64,000 nt of DNA from Martelella lutilitoris (GTDB taxonomy: Bacteria > Pseudomonadota > Alphaproteobacteria > Rhizobiales > Rhizobiaceae): contig NZ_CP066786.1 of NCBI RefSeq assembly GCF_016598595.1, positions 3,123,501 through 3,187,500 on the forward strand, written 5' to 3'. Both the position numbers and the translations under genes were made by a program. Below, one piece after another: positions 35,339-45,148 of this stretch; positions within the stretch are counted from its first letter, which is position 1; every line of letters begins with the position of its first letter. The notes beneath the pieces are model-generated. The model did not search any database and was not told the origin of the DNA. It was given only the letters and a program-made list of their open reading frames with translations.

Positions 35339-36532
35339 ATGAACATGCAAGTACTCGATGCGCGCCGTGACACGAGCGGCGGTTACAAGGTGGATGTCAG
35401 CCGTGGCGAGCGGATCGGCCGCGTCTCGTCCGAATGGTTCTCGCGCCCGGCCGACGAGCGCTACCTGTCGCTGTCCGAGTTGGCGCGATCGGTCCGCGAC
35501 CGCGCCGATCGCAGCCGGACACGCGTGGTGGAAAGCGCACTGATCCATGTCGAGGCCAATCGCAACGATCCGGAGCGGCTGGCGCTCATGTTCCCCGCCG
35601 CCGACGCACCCGTCTCGCCGACGCACTGGTCTTTCGGTCAGCTCGCCAGCCTGGTCGGCGCGCCCGCCGCCTATCTGCGGCAGCTCCCCGCCGCGCTTGC
35701 CGGCATCAATCTGCAATATGGCCTGAGCTCCAACCGGGCCGAGCAGATCAAAACGTTCGAAACCGACGATGGGCGCGTCGAGCTGCGCGCCGTCACCGGC
35801 CCGGACTATGGCCGCATCTTCGATCACGAACTGGTCCAGGCGGTACAGCGCATCGCTGGCAACGGCACAGGCGACACACGTTGGAAGGTGCCGGGCGTGC
35901 TGGACTGGTCGACCGGCGTCTACAATCCGCGCGTCGATATCACCAAAGATACGACGACGCTCTACGCTTCGGATCGCGACGTCTTCCTGTTCCTGGTCGA
36001 CGACCTGAATCCGATTGAGGCCGGCCGACTGCCAGACGGATCGCCCGACCTTTATTTCCGGGGCTTCTACTGCTGGAATTCTGAGGTCGGCGCCAAGACC
36101 CTCGGCATGGCGAGCTTCTATCTGCGCGCGGTCTGCCAGAATCGCAATTTGTGGGGCGTGGAGGATTTCGAGGAAATCACCATCCGCCACAGCAAATATG
36201 CCGCCAACCGCTTTGCGCATGAGGCAGCGCCGGCGTTGCTGAACTTCGCGAACTCCTCGCCCATGCCTTTCGTCAACGGCATCAAGGCGGCCCGCGAGCG
36301 GATCGTTGCTAGGACAGACGAGGACCGCACCGATTTCCTGCGTCGTCGAGGTTTCTCCAAGGCCGAGACGGGCAAGATCATCGACACGGTGCTGGCTGAG
36401 GAAGGCCGCCCGCCCGAGAGCATCTTCGATTTCGTGCAGGGCATTACCGCCGTCGCACGCGACAAGCCGCATCAAGATGCCCGCCTCGATATGGAGGGCA
36501 AGGCCAAGAAGCTGCTCGACCGAGCAGCCTGA
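35339..36532 (+). CDS. DUF932 phage/plasmid-like protein
   Basis: A 397-residue DUF932 protein. It shows the conserved VSSEWFSRPADERYLSL N-terminus, HWSFGQLASLVGAPAAYLRQLPAALAGINLQYGL, the central DRDVFLFLVDDLNPIE, and a C-terminal SKYAANRFAHEAAPALLNFAN block. The family is common in plasmids, phages and ICEs next to ParB-like genes; its biochemical role is unknown. I take the ATG at 35339, which immediately follows the structured leader and its GGAG. It is the first gene of the element's backbone block. Confidence 0.88.
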   Translation: MNMQVLDARRDTSGGYKVDVSRGERIGRVSSEWFSRPADERYLSLSELARSVRDRADRSRTRVVESALIHVEANRNDPERLALMFPAADAPVSPTHWSFGQLASLVGAPAAYLRQLPAALAGINLQYGLSSNRAEQIKTFETDDGRVELRAVTGPDYGRIFDHELVQAVQRIAGNGTGDTRWKVPGVLDWSTGVYNPRVDITKDTTTLYASDRDVFLFLVDDLNPIEAGRLPDGSPDLYFRGFYCWNSEVGAKTLGMASFYLRAVCQNRNLWGVEDFEEITIRHSKYAANRFAHEAAPALLNFANSSPMPFVNGIKAARERIVARTDEDRTDFLRRRGFSKAETGKIIDTVLAEEGRPPESIFDFVQGITAVARDKPHQDARLDMEGKAKKLLDRAA

Positions 36533-36648
36533 CAACCGCAACGCCGGGGATGTGGTTTTCCGTATCTCCGGCTCTACGCTTCTCCGTATCTCAATTCCCT
36601 GACCGTGGCGCTGCCCCCCTTTAGAGGAAGAGGGCGGCGCTTCGCTTC

Positions 36649-36697
36649 GTGACGGGTTGGAGGTCGAGAGAGAGGCTCCCGGCCGCCCGTCGCGGAG
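36649..36697 (+). ncRNA. Structured 5' leader of the ParB-like gene (radC-motif-like)
   Basis: GTGACGGG pairs with CCCGTCGC across GTCGAGAGAGAGGCTCCCGGC, and GGAG follows 10 bases before the ATG. Spacing and conserved bases match the leader at 35284-35330. The flanks differ, so the similarity is confined to the structured part. Confidence 0.6.
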
Positions 36698-36706
36698 TAA
36701 ATCCCG

Positions 36707-38848
36707 ATGGCTACTGCCGTTCAGAAGATCACCCTATCGTCCTCGCGCGACATCCCCTTCAACAAGCTGGTGCTCAGCCAGTCCAACGTCCGCCGCGTCA
36801 AGGCCGGTATCTCGATCGAGGACCTGGCGGCCTCGATCGCCCGTCGCGGCCTGATCCAGAGCATCAGCGTCTTTCCGGTCATTGATGCCGAGGGCAACGA
36901 GACCGGCATGTTCGAGGTGCCGGCCGGCGGCCGCCGCTTCCGCGCGCTCGAGATGCTGGTGAAGCAGAAGCGCCTCGCCAAGACTACACCGGTGCCCTGT
37001 GTCGTGCGCGAGCGTGATGGTGCGATCCTCGCCGAGGAAGTCTCGCTTGCCGAGAATATCGAACGCGCCCCGCTGCATCCTCTCGACCAGTTCCGGGCCT
37101 TTCAGGACATGCGCGCCAAAGGCATGACCGAGGAAGAGATCGCCGCCGCCTTCTTCGTGTCGGCCCAGGTCGTGAAGCAGCGGCTCCGGCTTGCCTCTGT
37201 CTCGCCGGCGCTGCTCGACATCTATGCCGAGGACGGCATGACGCTGGAGCAGCTCATGGCCTTCACGGTTTCCGGCGACCATGACCGCCAGCAGCAGGTC
37301 TGGGATGTCGTGAAGGATTCCTGGTCGAAAGAGCCGTATCAGATCCGCCGGATGCTGACCGAGACCACGGTCCGGGCCTCCGACAAGCGCGCCGTTTTCG
37401 TCGGCCTCGACGCCTATGAGGTGGCCGGCGGCATCATCATGCGCGACCTGTTTCAGTCCGACGATGGCGGCTGGCTGCAGGACGTGGCGCTGCTCGACCG
37501 GCTGGTCGCCGAGAAGCTGAAGGCCGAAGCCGACACGATTGTAGCCGAAGGCTGGAAGTGGATCGAGGTCGCCGTCAGCTTCCCCTATGGCGCGACCCAT
37601 GGCCTGCGGGCGCTGGAAGGCGAGCCGCTCGACCTGACCACCGACGAACAGGCGACGATCGCAGCCCTGAACGCTGAATATCAGAAGCTCGAAGCCGAGT
37701 ATGAAGGCGCTGACGAGCTGCCGGAAGAGGTCGATCAGCGTCTCGGCGAGATCGAGGCCGCCCTTGCGGCCTTCGACGAGCGTCCCATCCGTTTCGAATT
37801 CGCCGACATCGCCCGCGCCGGAGTCTTCGTCAGCATCGGCAATGACGGCCGGCTCGACATCGAACGCGGCTATGTCCGCCCCGAGGACGAGGCGCCCGAA
37901 CCAGCGGACGACATCGAGGATGGCGATGCCGGCTTTGAGGCGCATGATCAGGATGATCCGCGCGTGCAGCGCGCCGTCATCACCATCGGCGGTGAACCTG
38001 CGGACGGCGAGGACGAGGAGGAAGAGGCGATCAGGCCGCTGCCCGACCGTCTGGTCACCGAGCTGACCGCACACCGGACATTGGCGCTACGCAATGCGTT
38101 GGCCGACAATCCGCATATCGCGATGACGGCGTTGCTGCACAAGCTGGTCTCCGACACCTTCCAGCACCGCATGTACAAGGGGGCGCTTGAAGCGAGCGTC
38201 AATCACATCTTCTTCCCCGTGCAGGACGAGGGGCTGAAGGACAGCCCGTCGGCCCGCACGGTGCAGGCGCGTGCCGAGGCCTGGGCAGGCGACATCCCCG
38301 CCGAAGACCAGGCACTGTGGGACTGGCTGGCCGGGCTCGACGATACCAGCCGCATGGCGCTACTCGCCCATTGCGTCAGCTATGGCGTCAACGCCCTCTA
38401 CGAGAAGCCCAACCCCTATGGCGGCAACGGCGTCTCGCAGCACATGCTGGACATGCGGCTCGCCCAAGCTGACCGGCTGGCGCGCGCGACCGGTCTCGAC
38501 ATGGTCGAGGTCGGCTGGCGGCCCACGGTCGGCAACTATCTCGGCCGGGTCACCAAGCCGCGCATCCTCGAAGCGGTACGCGAGGGTGCGGGCGAGCAGG
38601 CCGCGCAGCTCATCGACCATCTAAAGAAGGGTGACATGGCACGGGAAGCCGAGCGCCTGCTGGCCGACACCAGTTGGCTCCCGGAGCCCCTGCGCCTGGC
38701 AGCCGAGGCCGAAACCGCCACGCCCGACGTCGACGCGGGTGCTGAGGATGACGGGGCCGACCTGCCGGCCTTCCTCACCGAGGGCGACGAGGATGAAGAC
38801 GTCACCGCGGACGAGGACGACGAAGTCCACGCCATCGCGGCCGAATGA
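36707..38848 (+). CDS. Large ParB/Spo0J-domain nuclease-like protein
   Basis: A 713-residue protein. Residues 10-130 form a ParB/sulfiredoxin domain (IPFNKLVLSQSNVRRV, VPAGGRRFRALEMLV, AENIERAPLHPLDQF). A ParB-type HTH follows (GMTEEEIAAAFFVSAQVVKQRLRLASVSP, about 140-170). A long acidic C-terminal region of about 480 residues is typical of ICE-borne ParB-like proteins rather than chromosomal ParB. Its partner may be ParA at 52410, although it lies far away. A structured leader precedes it. A role in segregation or DNA processing is inferred. Confidence 0.87.
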   Translation: MATAVQKITLSSSRDIPFNKLVLSQSNVRRVKAGISIEDLAASIARRGLIQSISVFPVIDAEGNETGMFEVPAGGRRFRALEMLVKQKRLAKTTPVPCVVRERDGAILAEEVSLAENIERAPLHPLDQFRAFQDMRAKGMTEEEIAAAFFVSAQVVKQRLRLASVSPALLDIYAEDGMTLEQLMAFTVSGDHDRQQQVWDVVKDSWSKEPYQIRRMLTETTVRASDKRAVFVGLDAYEVAGGIIMRDLFQSDDGGWLQDVALLDRLVAEKLKAEADTIVAEGWKWIEVAVSFPYGATHGLRALEGEPLDLTTDEQATIAALNAEYQKLEAEYEGADELPEEVDQRLGEIEAALAAFDERPIRFEFADIARAGVFVSIGNDGRLDIERGYVRPEDEAPEPADDIEDGDAGFEAHDQDDPRVQRAVITIGGEPADGEDEEEEAIRPLPDRLVTELTAHRTLALRNALADNPHIAMTALLHKLVSDTFQHRMYKGALEASVNHIFFPVQDEGLKDSPSARTVQARAEAWAGDIPAEDQALWDWLAGLDDTSRMALLAHCVSYGVNALYEKPNPYGGNGVSQHMLDMRLAQADRLARATGLDMVEVGWRPTVGNYLGRVTKPRILEAVREGAGEQAAQLIDHLKKGDMAREAERLLADTSWLPEPLRLAAEAETATPDVDAGAEDDGADLPAFLTEGDEDEDVTADEDDEVHAIAAE

Positions 38849-38898
38849 TCACAGGAGGCGGGGTGGCTCCAGCCGCTCCGCCCCATTCCCCTCTCATC

Positions 38899-38930
38899 GA
38901 GCCCGGCCATCGCGCCGGGCTCCTTTCGTT
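38899..38930 (+). terminator. Hairpin after the ParB-like gene
   Basis: GAGCCCGG-CCATCGCG-CCGGGCTC forms a perfect 8-base stem followed by CTTTCGTTT. It is a plausible weak terminator or attenuator before the next gene at 38944. Confidence 0.5.
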
Positions 38931-38943
38931 TCAGGAGCCTGAC

Positions 38944-39360
38944 ATGGCCGACTACTTCACTCATTTCTCGTGCCTGCTCGATGTCGGCACGCCTCAGAAT
39001 GCCGCTCGTGCGCTCGATATCTACACCGGCCTGTCGGAGGAAGGCGTCTCGGAGGAACCGCCTTCAGACGGGTTCCTGCTCTCGATCCAGCCCGAACATG
39101 GCGGCACGAACCTCTGGATGCGCGATGACGTCACAGGCGATCCCGAGCGGCTGATCCAGTTCGTCAAACGGTGCGCTGTGGAATTCGGTCTCACCGGCCG
39201 CTGGGGCTTCCAATACGCCAACACCTGCTCGAAACCTCGGCTCAATGGTTTCGGCGGCGGCGCGCATGTCCTTGATCTCGCCACGGGCGAGACCGTCGAC
39301 TGGACTTACACCGATGGCTGGCTTGCCGAGCTTTTCTCTGGCGATGGAGAACGGACATGA
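38944..39360 (+). CDS. Conserved hypothetical protein of alphaproteobacterial ICEs
   Basis: A 138-residue acidic protein starting at MADYFTHFSCLLDVGT, chosen because an AGGAG precedes the ATG and upstream sequence forms a hairpin. It contains SDGFLLSIQPEHGGTNLWMRDDVTGDPERLIQFVKRCA and ends in a DUF-like WTYTDGWLAELF. I recognise it only as a companion of the ParB-like and strawberry-notch genes in such elements. The stop overlaps the next start by 4 bases. The function is unknown. Confidence 0.75.
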   Translation: MADYFTHFSCLLDVGTPQNAARALDIYTGLSEEGVSEEPPSDGFLLSIQPEHGGTNLWMRDDVTGDPERLIQFVKRCAVEFGLTGRWGFQYANTCSKPRLNGFGGGAHVLDLATGETVDWTYTDGWLAELFSGDGERT

Positions 39361-39614
39361 GCATCCCCGACCATGCTAGGTGCAATTTCCAGACGTTGCT
39401 GCGCGCGGCGGCGGATGGCAATCTCGCGCTCATGGAATGCCTCGACGCCGAGACCGGCGCCCATCGCTATGTCATCTGCGCCGTTGGGCGCGATAGCGGA
39501 GATTATGTCTTCACCCCCTTCGGCCATCTCGCCGACGACAATCCCTATGACGCCTATCTGCCGCCCGATCCTGACGATCCGGGCTGTTTCGTGCGGCCCG
39601 AAGCGCCATCATAG
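39357..39614 (+). CDS. DUF6117-like small conserved protein
   Basis: An 85-residue acidic protein whose core MSIPDHARCNFQTLLRAA, then YVICAVGRDSGDYVFTPFGHLADDNPYDAY, matches my memory of the DUF6117 family from alphaproteobacterial mobile elements. It overlaps the preceding gene (ATGA) and is followed by a terminator at 39647-39679. There are no catalytic motifs and the role is unknown. Confidence 0.75.
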   Translation: MSIPDHARCNFQTLLRAAADGNLALMECLDAETGAHRYVICAVGRDSGDYVFTPFGHLADDNPYDAYLPPDPDDPGCFVRPEAPS

Positions 39615-39646
39615 TTGAGAGAGCCAGCGCCTTTCACCCGATCGTC

Positions 39647-39679
39647 AAAGCGCCCCGCCTCGCGGCTGGGCGCTTTTTT
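39647..39679 (+). terminator. Rho-independent terminator
   Basis: AAAGCGCCC...GGGCGCTTTTTT, a GC stem with a loop of about 12 bases ending in six T residues. It closes the DUF932-ParB-DUF6117 block and separates it from the strawberry-notch gene. Confidence 0.8.
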
Positions 39680-39704
39680 CATGCCCGCCTTCGAGAGTGA
39701 GAGG

Positions 39705-39780
39705 CCCGCCGGGACGGAATGAGTCCGGGCGGTTCGAGAGAGAGCGCCGGCCGGGCTTGTCCGTTCACGCTCTCCCGAGG
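39705..39780 (+). ncRNA. Leader of the strawberry-notch gene with GAGAGAGAG element
   Basis: It contains GGACGGA...TCCG pairs and GGTTCGAGAGAGAGCGCCGG, then CCGAGG close to the ATG. This echoes the GAGAGAGG element of the leaders at 35284 and 36649 but with a different outer stem. Membership in the same motif is uncertain. Confidence 0.4.
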
Positions 39781-39788
39781 ATCTCCCG

Positions 39789-42700
39789 ATGACTGTCTTT
39801 TTATCCGTGGCCGCTCCGGCCGCGCCCGTCGCCCGTGGGCCTGCCATCCTGTCGGCAGCCCAGAACCTGCTCCTCCATCTCGAACGCGGTGAGCGCATCG
39901 ATACGCCGCTGCTGCGTGCGGTGATGGAAACCGCGTTCTGCGCTTCCGATTCCGCTGGCGCATGGGATTGGAAGGCCGCCTACGAAGCCTGCGAGGTTGC
40001 CGCCGTCCTGTTTCTGCGTAAATACGGACGCGCACTTTTCCGCAAATCCGTATCTCCGGCGGCACGGCTCTCCACGCTGGCGAAAGTCGCGGCGCTTTTG
40101 CCCACCCATACTCGCCGATCCGAGGAATCTCAGGGGCTCCAGCAATTCTCGACACCAGTGCCGCTTGGCCTCGCTGTGGTGACGGCGGCGGCGATCACGC
40201 CGGACGACATCGTGCTGGAGCCTTCGGCCGGCACTGGCCTGCTCGCCATTCTCGCATCAATGGTTGGCGGATCGCTGATCCTCAACGAATTGGCCGACCT
40301 TCGCGCCGATCTCCTCGCTTCGCTCTTTCCGGCCGTCACTGTCACGCGGTTCGACGCCGCGCAGATCGACGATCACCTTGCCCCTGCCGCCACTCCCTCC
40401 GTCGTCATCATGAATCCGCCATTCTCGGCCATGGCCAATGTCTCCGGCCGCGTTGCCGACGCCGGCTTTCGCCACATCACCTCGGCCCTGAACCGGCTCG
40501 CGCCCGGTGGTCGGCTCGTGGCGATCACCGGAGCCAATGTCGGGCCGGACACGCCTGACTGGCGCGATGCGTTCGAGCGCCTGCAGAAACGGAGCACTGT
40601 CGTGTTCTCCGCGGCAATCGCCGGCTCGGTCTATGCCGAGCACGGCACCACGTTTCCCACTAGGCTGACCGTCATCGATAAGGTGCCCGCTGCCGATCCG
40701 GCCATGCTACCAGCATCGGCAGGCACAGCCCCCGATGTTGCGATATTGCTCGACTGGATCGGGCGGGACGTTCCGTTTCGGCTGCCTGTCACCCTCCCGG
40801 CGGCTTCCGCTCCGCACGTCGTCACGGTGCCGAAGACGGCGCGCAGCTATCTCGCCCGTGCCGCTTACGCACGCCCAGCGCCGGCCAGCGATCCCGACGG
40901 TATTCCGCTCGCCTATGAGACCGTGGACTGGGCGCCGGCAGAGGGCGCGCACCTGACCGAAGCGATCTATGAAGAATACGGATTGCAATCGATCCGCATT
41001 CCCGGCTCTCAGGCCCACCCAACGAAGCTCGTCCAATCCGCCGCCATGGCGAGCATCGCGCCGCCGAGGCCTAGCTATCGGCCGACGCTGCCGGTGAACA
41101 TCCTCAGCATGCTGTCCGATGCCCAGCTCGAGACGGTGATCTATGCCGGCGAGGCGCACAGCGATTATCTCGCCGGATCGTGGACGGTCGATAAGACCTT
41201 TGACGTCGTGAAAGCCGCGCCCGCCGATGCGGCCGACACCGTTCGCTTCCGTCGCGGCTTCATGCTTGGCGACGGCACCGGAGCCGGCAAAGGCCGCCAG
41301 GCGGCCGGCGTCATCCTCGACAACTGGCTCCAGGGCCGGCGCAAGGCTGTCTGGATCAGCAAGTCCGATAAGCTGATCGAGGACGCGCAGCGCGACTGGG
41401 CGGCACTTGGCATGGAGCGCCTGCTGGTCACACCGCTGTCGCGGTTCCCGCAGGGCAAGCCCATTACGGTGTCGGAAGGCGTCCTATTTGCGACCTACGC
41501 CACGCTACGCTCCGATGACCGTGGCGAGAAGGTTTCGCGCGTCCGTCAGATCGTTGAATGGTTGGGCTCCGATTTCGACGGAGTGATCATCTTTGACGAG
41601 AGCCATGCGATGCAGAACGCCGGCGGCGGCAAGGGAGAACGCGGCGACGTCGCCGCCTCGCAGCAGGGACGTGCAGGCTTGAGGCTACAGCATGCCCTGC
41701 CGAACGCGCGCGTCGTCTATGTCTCCGCCACCGGCGCGACCACCGTTCATAATCTCGCCTATGCCCAGCGGCTCGGCCTCTGGGGCGGCGACGACTTCCC
41801 CTTCGCAACGCGTGCGGAATTCGTGGAGGCCATCGAGGGCGGCGGCGTTGCAGCGATGGAGGTGCTGGCTCGCGACCTGCGTTCGCTTGGACTCTACACC
41901 GCCCGCTCGCTCTCCTACGACGGCGTGGAATACGAGCTGGTCGAACACCAGCTCACCGACGAACAGCGCCGCATCTACGATGCCTATGCCGGCGCCTTCG
42001 CCATCATCCACAATCACCTCGATGCCGCGATGGAGGCCGCCAACATCACCGGCTCGACCGGGACGCTGAACCGGCAGGCGAAATCCGCAGCCCGCTCGGC
42101 CTTCGAATCCGCGAAGCAGCGCTTCTTCGGGCATCTGCTGACTTCTATGAAGACGCCGACCCTCATCGGTTCCATCGAGCGCGACCTTGCGGCTGGCCAT
42201 GCCGCCGTCGTGCAGATCGTGTCGACCGGCGAAGCCCTGATGGAACGACGCCTGGCCGAGATCCCGACCGACGAATGGAACGACGTGCGCGTCGACATCA
42301 CGCCGCGCGAATACGTTCTCGATTATCTCGCCCATTCCTTTCCGGTGCAGCTCTATGAGCCGTTCAGCGATGGCGAGGGCAATCTGTCGTCTCGTCCAGT
42401 CTATCGCGATGGCCAGCCCGTCGAGAGCCGCGAAGCCGTCGCGCACCGCGACGAGCTGATCGAACGCCTCGCGTCGCTCCCGCCCGTGCCGGGCGCGCTC
42501 GACCAGATCGTTCAGCGGTTCGGCACCGACATGGTGGCCGAGGTAACGGGCCGCTCGCGGCGGATCGTCCGCAAGCCGGGTGGCGGCACCGCAGGCGACC
42601 GGCTCGCGGTGGAGAACCGCGCCCCGTCCGCGAATCTCGCCGAGACCGCCGCGTTCATGGATGACCTGAAGCGCGTGCTCGTGTTCTCGGATGCCGGCGG

Positions 42701-44108
42701 CACCGGCCGCAGCTACCATGCGGAGCTGTCGGCGAAGAATCAGCGCCTTCGAGTCCACTATCTGCTCGAACCGGGCTGGAAGGCGGACGCAGCCATCCAG
42801 GGCCTCGGCCGCACCAACCGGACCAACCAGGCGCAGCCACCGCTCTTCCGCCCGATCGCGACCGACGTGAAAGCGGAAAAGCGCTTTCTCAGCACGATCG
42901 CGCGCCGGCTCGATACGCTGGGCGCAATCACGCGTGGGCAGCGACAGACCGGCGGCCAGGGCCTGTTCCGGCCCGAGGACAATCTGGAGTCCTGCTACGC
43001 CCGCGATGCGCTGCGCCAGCTCTATCTCCTGATCGTGCGCGGCAAGATCGACGGCTGCTCGCTCCATCGCTTCGAGACCGCCACCGGCCTCAAGCTGATG
43101 GACGACAACGGCATCAAAGACGAGCTGCCGCCGATCACGACCTTCCTCAATCGGCTGCTGGCGCTCACCATTGAGTTGCAGGGCATTCTATTCAGCGCGT
43201 TCGAACAGCTTCTCGATGCAAAGGTATCGAGCGCGATCACGAGCGGCGTCTATGACGTCGGCCTCGAAACCCTGACGGCGGAAAGCTTCGTCGTTACCGA
43301 TCGCACGACGATCTACACCCATCCGGCCTCGGGTGCGCAGACCCGGCTACTGACCATCGCCCAGCGGACCCGCAATCTTCCGCTCTCGCTCGACGACGCG
43401 CTCGGCTGGCTTGATAATGGTGGCGCGAAGCTGCTGGTGAACGAACGATCCGGGCGCGCTGCCGTGCAGATTTCCGCACCGTCGCTCATGCTCGACGATG
43501 GCGAGATCGAACGTCGTGTTCGGCTGATCAGGCCTATGGAGCATCACCATGCCTCGTTGAAGTCGATGGCAGAGAGCCATTGGCAGGAGGCCGACCGCGA
43601 CACCTTCGCCGCGGCTTGGTCTCGCGAACTCGCCGATGTGCCCGCGTTCAGCGACAGTACAATTCACATCGTCGCCGGATTGTTGCTGCCGGTGTGGAAA
43701 CGTCTGCCGAACGAGTCCACCCACGTTTACCGGCTTCAGACCGACGATGGCGAGCGCATCATCGGCCGCCGCGTCTCGCCAGTCTGGGCCGCGAACGCCG
43801 CTTCGACCGGCACGACCAATCTATCGGCCAACGACGCCTATGCGGCTTTGATCGACGGGCGGACGATCCTCGACCTGGCGGAAGGGCTTCAGCTTCGCCG
43901 CGTGCGCGTCATGGGCGCGAACCGCATCGAGCTTTCCGGCTTCACCGAAGCCATGCGCGAGCGCCTTCGCGCCTATGGCCTCTTCACGGAGATTATCTCG
44001 TGGAAGCTGCGGTTCTTCGTGCCGATCGACAGCACGGGACCGGCGGTGCTCGGCAAGCTGCTCGACACCTATCCGGTGGCGCGCATCGGCGAGCGGGAGG
44101 CCCCGTGA
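39789..44108 (+). CDS. Strawberry-notch-type helicase with N-terminal methyltransferase-like domain
   Basis: A 1439-residue protein common to this ICE class. Residues about 110-280 resemble an adenine methylase fold (LEPSAGTGLLAILAS, then VVIMNPPFSAM). The strawberry-notch SF2 part follows, with Walker A LGDGTGAGKGRQAAG near residue 492 and DESH (IIFDESHAMQNAGGG) near 598. The C-terminal helicase half has GLGRTNRTNQAQPPLF, the motif VI region. It probably helps element DNA maintenance or anti-defence. The stop shares one base with the toprim gene start. Confidence 0.88.
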   Translation: MTVFLSVAAPAAPVARGPAILSAAQNLLLHLERGERIDTPLLRAVMETAFCASDSAGAWDWKAAYEACEVAAVLFLRKYGRALFRKSVSPAARLSTLAKVAALLPTHTRRSEESQGLQQFSTPVPLGLAVVTAAAITPDDIVLEPSAGTGLLAILASMVGGSLILNELADLRADLLASLFPAVTVTRFDAAQIDDHLAPAATPSVVIMNPPFSAMANVSGRVADAGFRHITSALNRLAPGGRLVAITGANVGPDTPDWRDAFERLQKRSTVVFSAAIAGSVYAEHGTTFPTRLTVIDKVPAADPAMLPASAGTAPDVAILLDWIGRDVPFRLPVTLPAASAPHVVTVPKTARSYLARAAYARPAPASDPDGIPLAYETVDWAPAEGAHLTEAIYEEYGLQSIRIPGSQAHPTKLVQSAAMASIAPPRPSYRPTLPVNILSMLSDAQLETVIYAGEAHSDYLAGSWTVDKTFDVVKAAPADAADTVRFRRGFMLGDGTGAGKGRQAAGVILDNWLQGRRKAVWISKSDKLIEDAQRDWAALGMERLLVTPLSRFPQGKPITVSEGVLFATYATLRSDDRGEKVSRVRQIVEWLGSDFDGVIIFDESHAMQNAGGGKGERGDVAASQQGRAGLRLQHALPNARVVYVSATGATTVHNLAYAQRLGLWGGDDFPFATRAEFVEAIEGGGVAAMEVLARDLRSLGLYTARSLSYDGVEYELVEHQLTDEQRRIYDAYAGAFAIIHNHLDAAMEAANITGSTGTLNRQAKSAARSAFESAKQRFFGHLLTSMKTPTLIGSIERDLAAGHAAVVQIVSTGEALMERRLAEIPTDEWNDVRVDITPREYVLDYLAHSFPVQLYEPFSDGEGNLSSRPVYRDGQPVESREAVAHRDELIERLASLPPVPGALDQIVQRFGTDMVAEVTGRSRRIVRKPGGGTAGDRLAVENRAPSANLAETAAFMDDLKRVLVFSDAGGTGRSYHAELSAKNQRLRVHYLLEPGWKADAAIQGLGRTNRTNQAQPPLFRPIATDVKAEKRFLSTIARRLDTLGAITRGQRQTGGQGLFRPEDNLESCYARDALRQLYLLIVRGKIDGCSLHRFETATGLKLMDDNGIKDELPPITTFLNRLLALTIELQGILFSAFEQLLDAKVSSAITSGVYDVGLETLTAESFVVTDRTTIYTHPASGAQTRLLTIAQRTRNLPLSLDDALGWLDNGGAKLLVNERSGRAAVQISAPSLMLDDGEIERRVRLIRPMEHHHASLKSMAESHWQEADRDTFAAAWSRELADVPAFSDSTIHIVAGLLLPVWKRLPNESTHVYRLQTDDGERIIGRRVSPVWAANAASTGTTNLSANDAYAALIDGRTILDLAEGLQLRRVRVMGANRIELSGFTEAMRERLRAYGLFTEIISWKLRFFVPIDSTGPAVLGKLLDTYPVARIGEREAP

Positions 44109-45148
44109 TGGCCCGCCGCGACGCTTCCGATCTCGCATCCCGTCTCGGCCGGCAGGCTGAGGCGGTATGCAAACGCTATCTCCCTGCCGGTCGCCGACAG
44201 GGCAACTATTGGCAGGTTGGCGATGTTCGTAACACGCCCGGCCGATCCATGTTCGTGCGCCTCAAGGACACCGCCAAAGGCCCCGCTGGCAAATGGACGG
44301 ATGCCGCGACTGGCGAGCATGGCGACCTGCTCGACGTGATCCGTGATTCGCTGGGCCTCATCGACTTCGCCGACGTTGCCGAAGAGGCCCGTCTGTTCCT
44401 CAGCATGCCGCCGCCCGATCCCGAACCGCAACTGAGGCAGCACGCGCGCACGCCGGCACCATCAGGGTCGACCGAAGCCGCACACCGGCTCATCGCGATG
44501 TGCCAGCCGATCGGCGGGACGCTCGTGGAAGCGTATTTGCGCGGACGCGGCATTACGGCTTTGCACGGATGCGGAAGCCTGCGCTTCCATTCCCGGTGCT
44601 ACTATCGGCCCGACGAGCACAGCCCGACCGAGACCTGGCCGGCCATGGTCGCCGCCGTCACCGATTTCACCGACAAGATCACCGGCGCGCATCGGACCTG
44701 GCTCGCGCCCGACGGTTCAGACAAGGCGCCAATCGACATCCAGCGCAAGGCGATGGGCGACCTTCTTGGGCACGCGGTCCGCTTCGGGCTCTCCGGCGAC
44801 GTGCTGGCGGCCGGCGAAGGGATCGAAAGCGTGCTATCGGCTCGTGAGGTCATGCCCGGCATGCCGACGGCGGCGGCACTCTCTGCGGCACACCTTGCCG
44901 CCATCCAGTTCCACGATGCGCTGCGCCGGCTCTATATCGTCCGCGACAATGATCGCGCCGGGGACGGTGCGAGGAACACGCTGATCGAACGGGCGCACGC
45001 GGTCGGGATCGAGGCGATTGCCCTGTCGCCCATGCTCGGGGACTTCAACGAGGATCTCCGCACCTACGGCCGTGACGCGCTGATGGCGCATATCCGGGTG
45101 CAGCTCGCACCGCAGGACGTCGCCCGCTTCATGCTGCTGGCGGCATAG
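44108..45148 (+). CDS. Toprim-domain protein (primase-like)
   Basis: A 346-residue protein. The N-terminal part (CKRYLPAGRRQGNYWQVGDVRNTPGRSMFVRL) is a zinc-less primase-associated module. The C-terminal toprim domain has VLAAGEGIESVLSAREVMPGMPTAAALSA, with its Glu near residue 240, and the acidic pair in YIVRDNDRAGDGA near 280. Such proteins accompany strawberry-notch helicases in ICEs and probably prime element DNA synthesis after transfer. I chose the ATG at 44108, joined to the preceding stop, over the much longer open frame. Confidence 0.85.
   Translation: MARRDASDLASRLGRQAEAVCKRYLPAGRRQGNYWQVGDVRNTPGRSMFVRLKDTAKGPAGKWTDAATGEHGDLLDVIRDSLGLIDFADVAEEARLFLSMPPPDPEPQLRQHARTPAPSGSTEAAHRLIAMCQPIGGTLVEAYLRGRGITALHGCGSLRFHSRCYYRPDEHSPTETWPAMVAAVTDFTDKITGAHRTWLAPDGSDKAPIDIQRKAMGDLLGHAVRFGLSGDVLAAGEGIESVLSAREVMPGMPTAAALSAAHLAAIQFHDALRRLYIVRDNDRAGDGARNTLIERAHAVGIEAIALSPMLGDFNEDLRTYGRDALMAHIRVQLAPQDVARFMLLAA

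Noticed and set aside
35126..36541. 471-residue reverse-strand open frame
   Set aside because: It is antisense to the DUF932 gene, with no motifs.
36734..38074. 446-residue reverse-strand open frame
   Set aside because: It is antisense to the ParB-like gene, whose domains are clear. There is no independent evidence for it.
41685..43067. 460-residue reverse-strand open frame
   Set aside because: It lies antisense within the strawberry-notch gene and has the Arg/His/Ala-rich composition of shadow frames.
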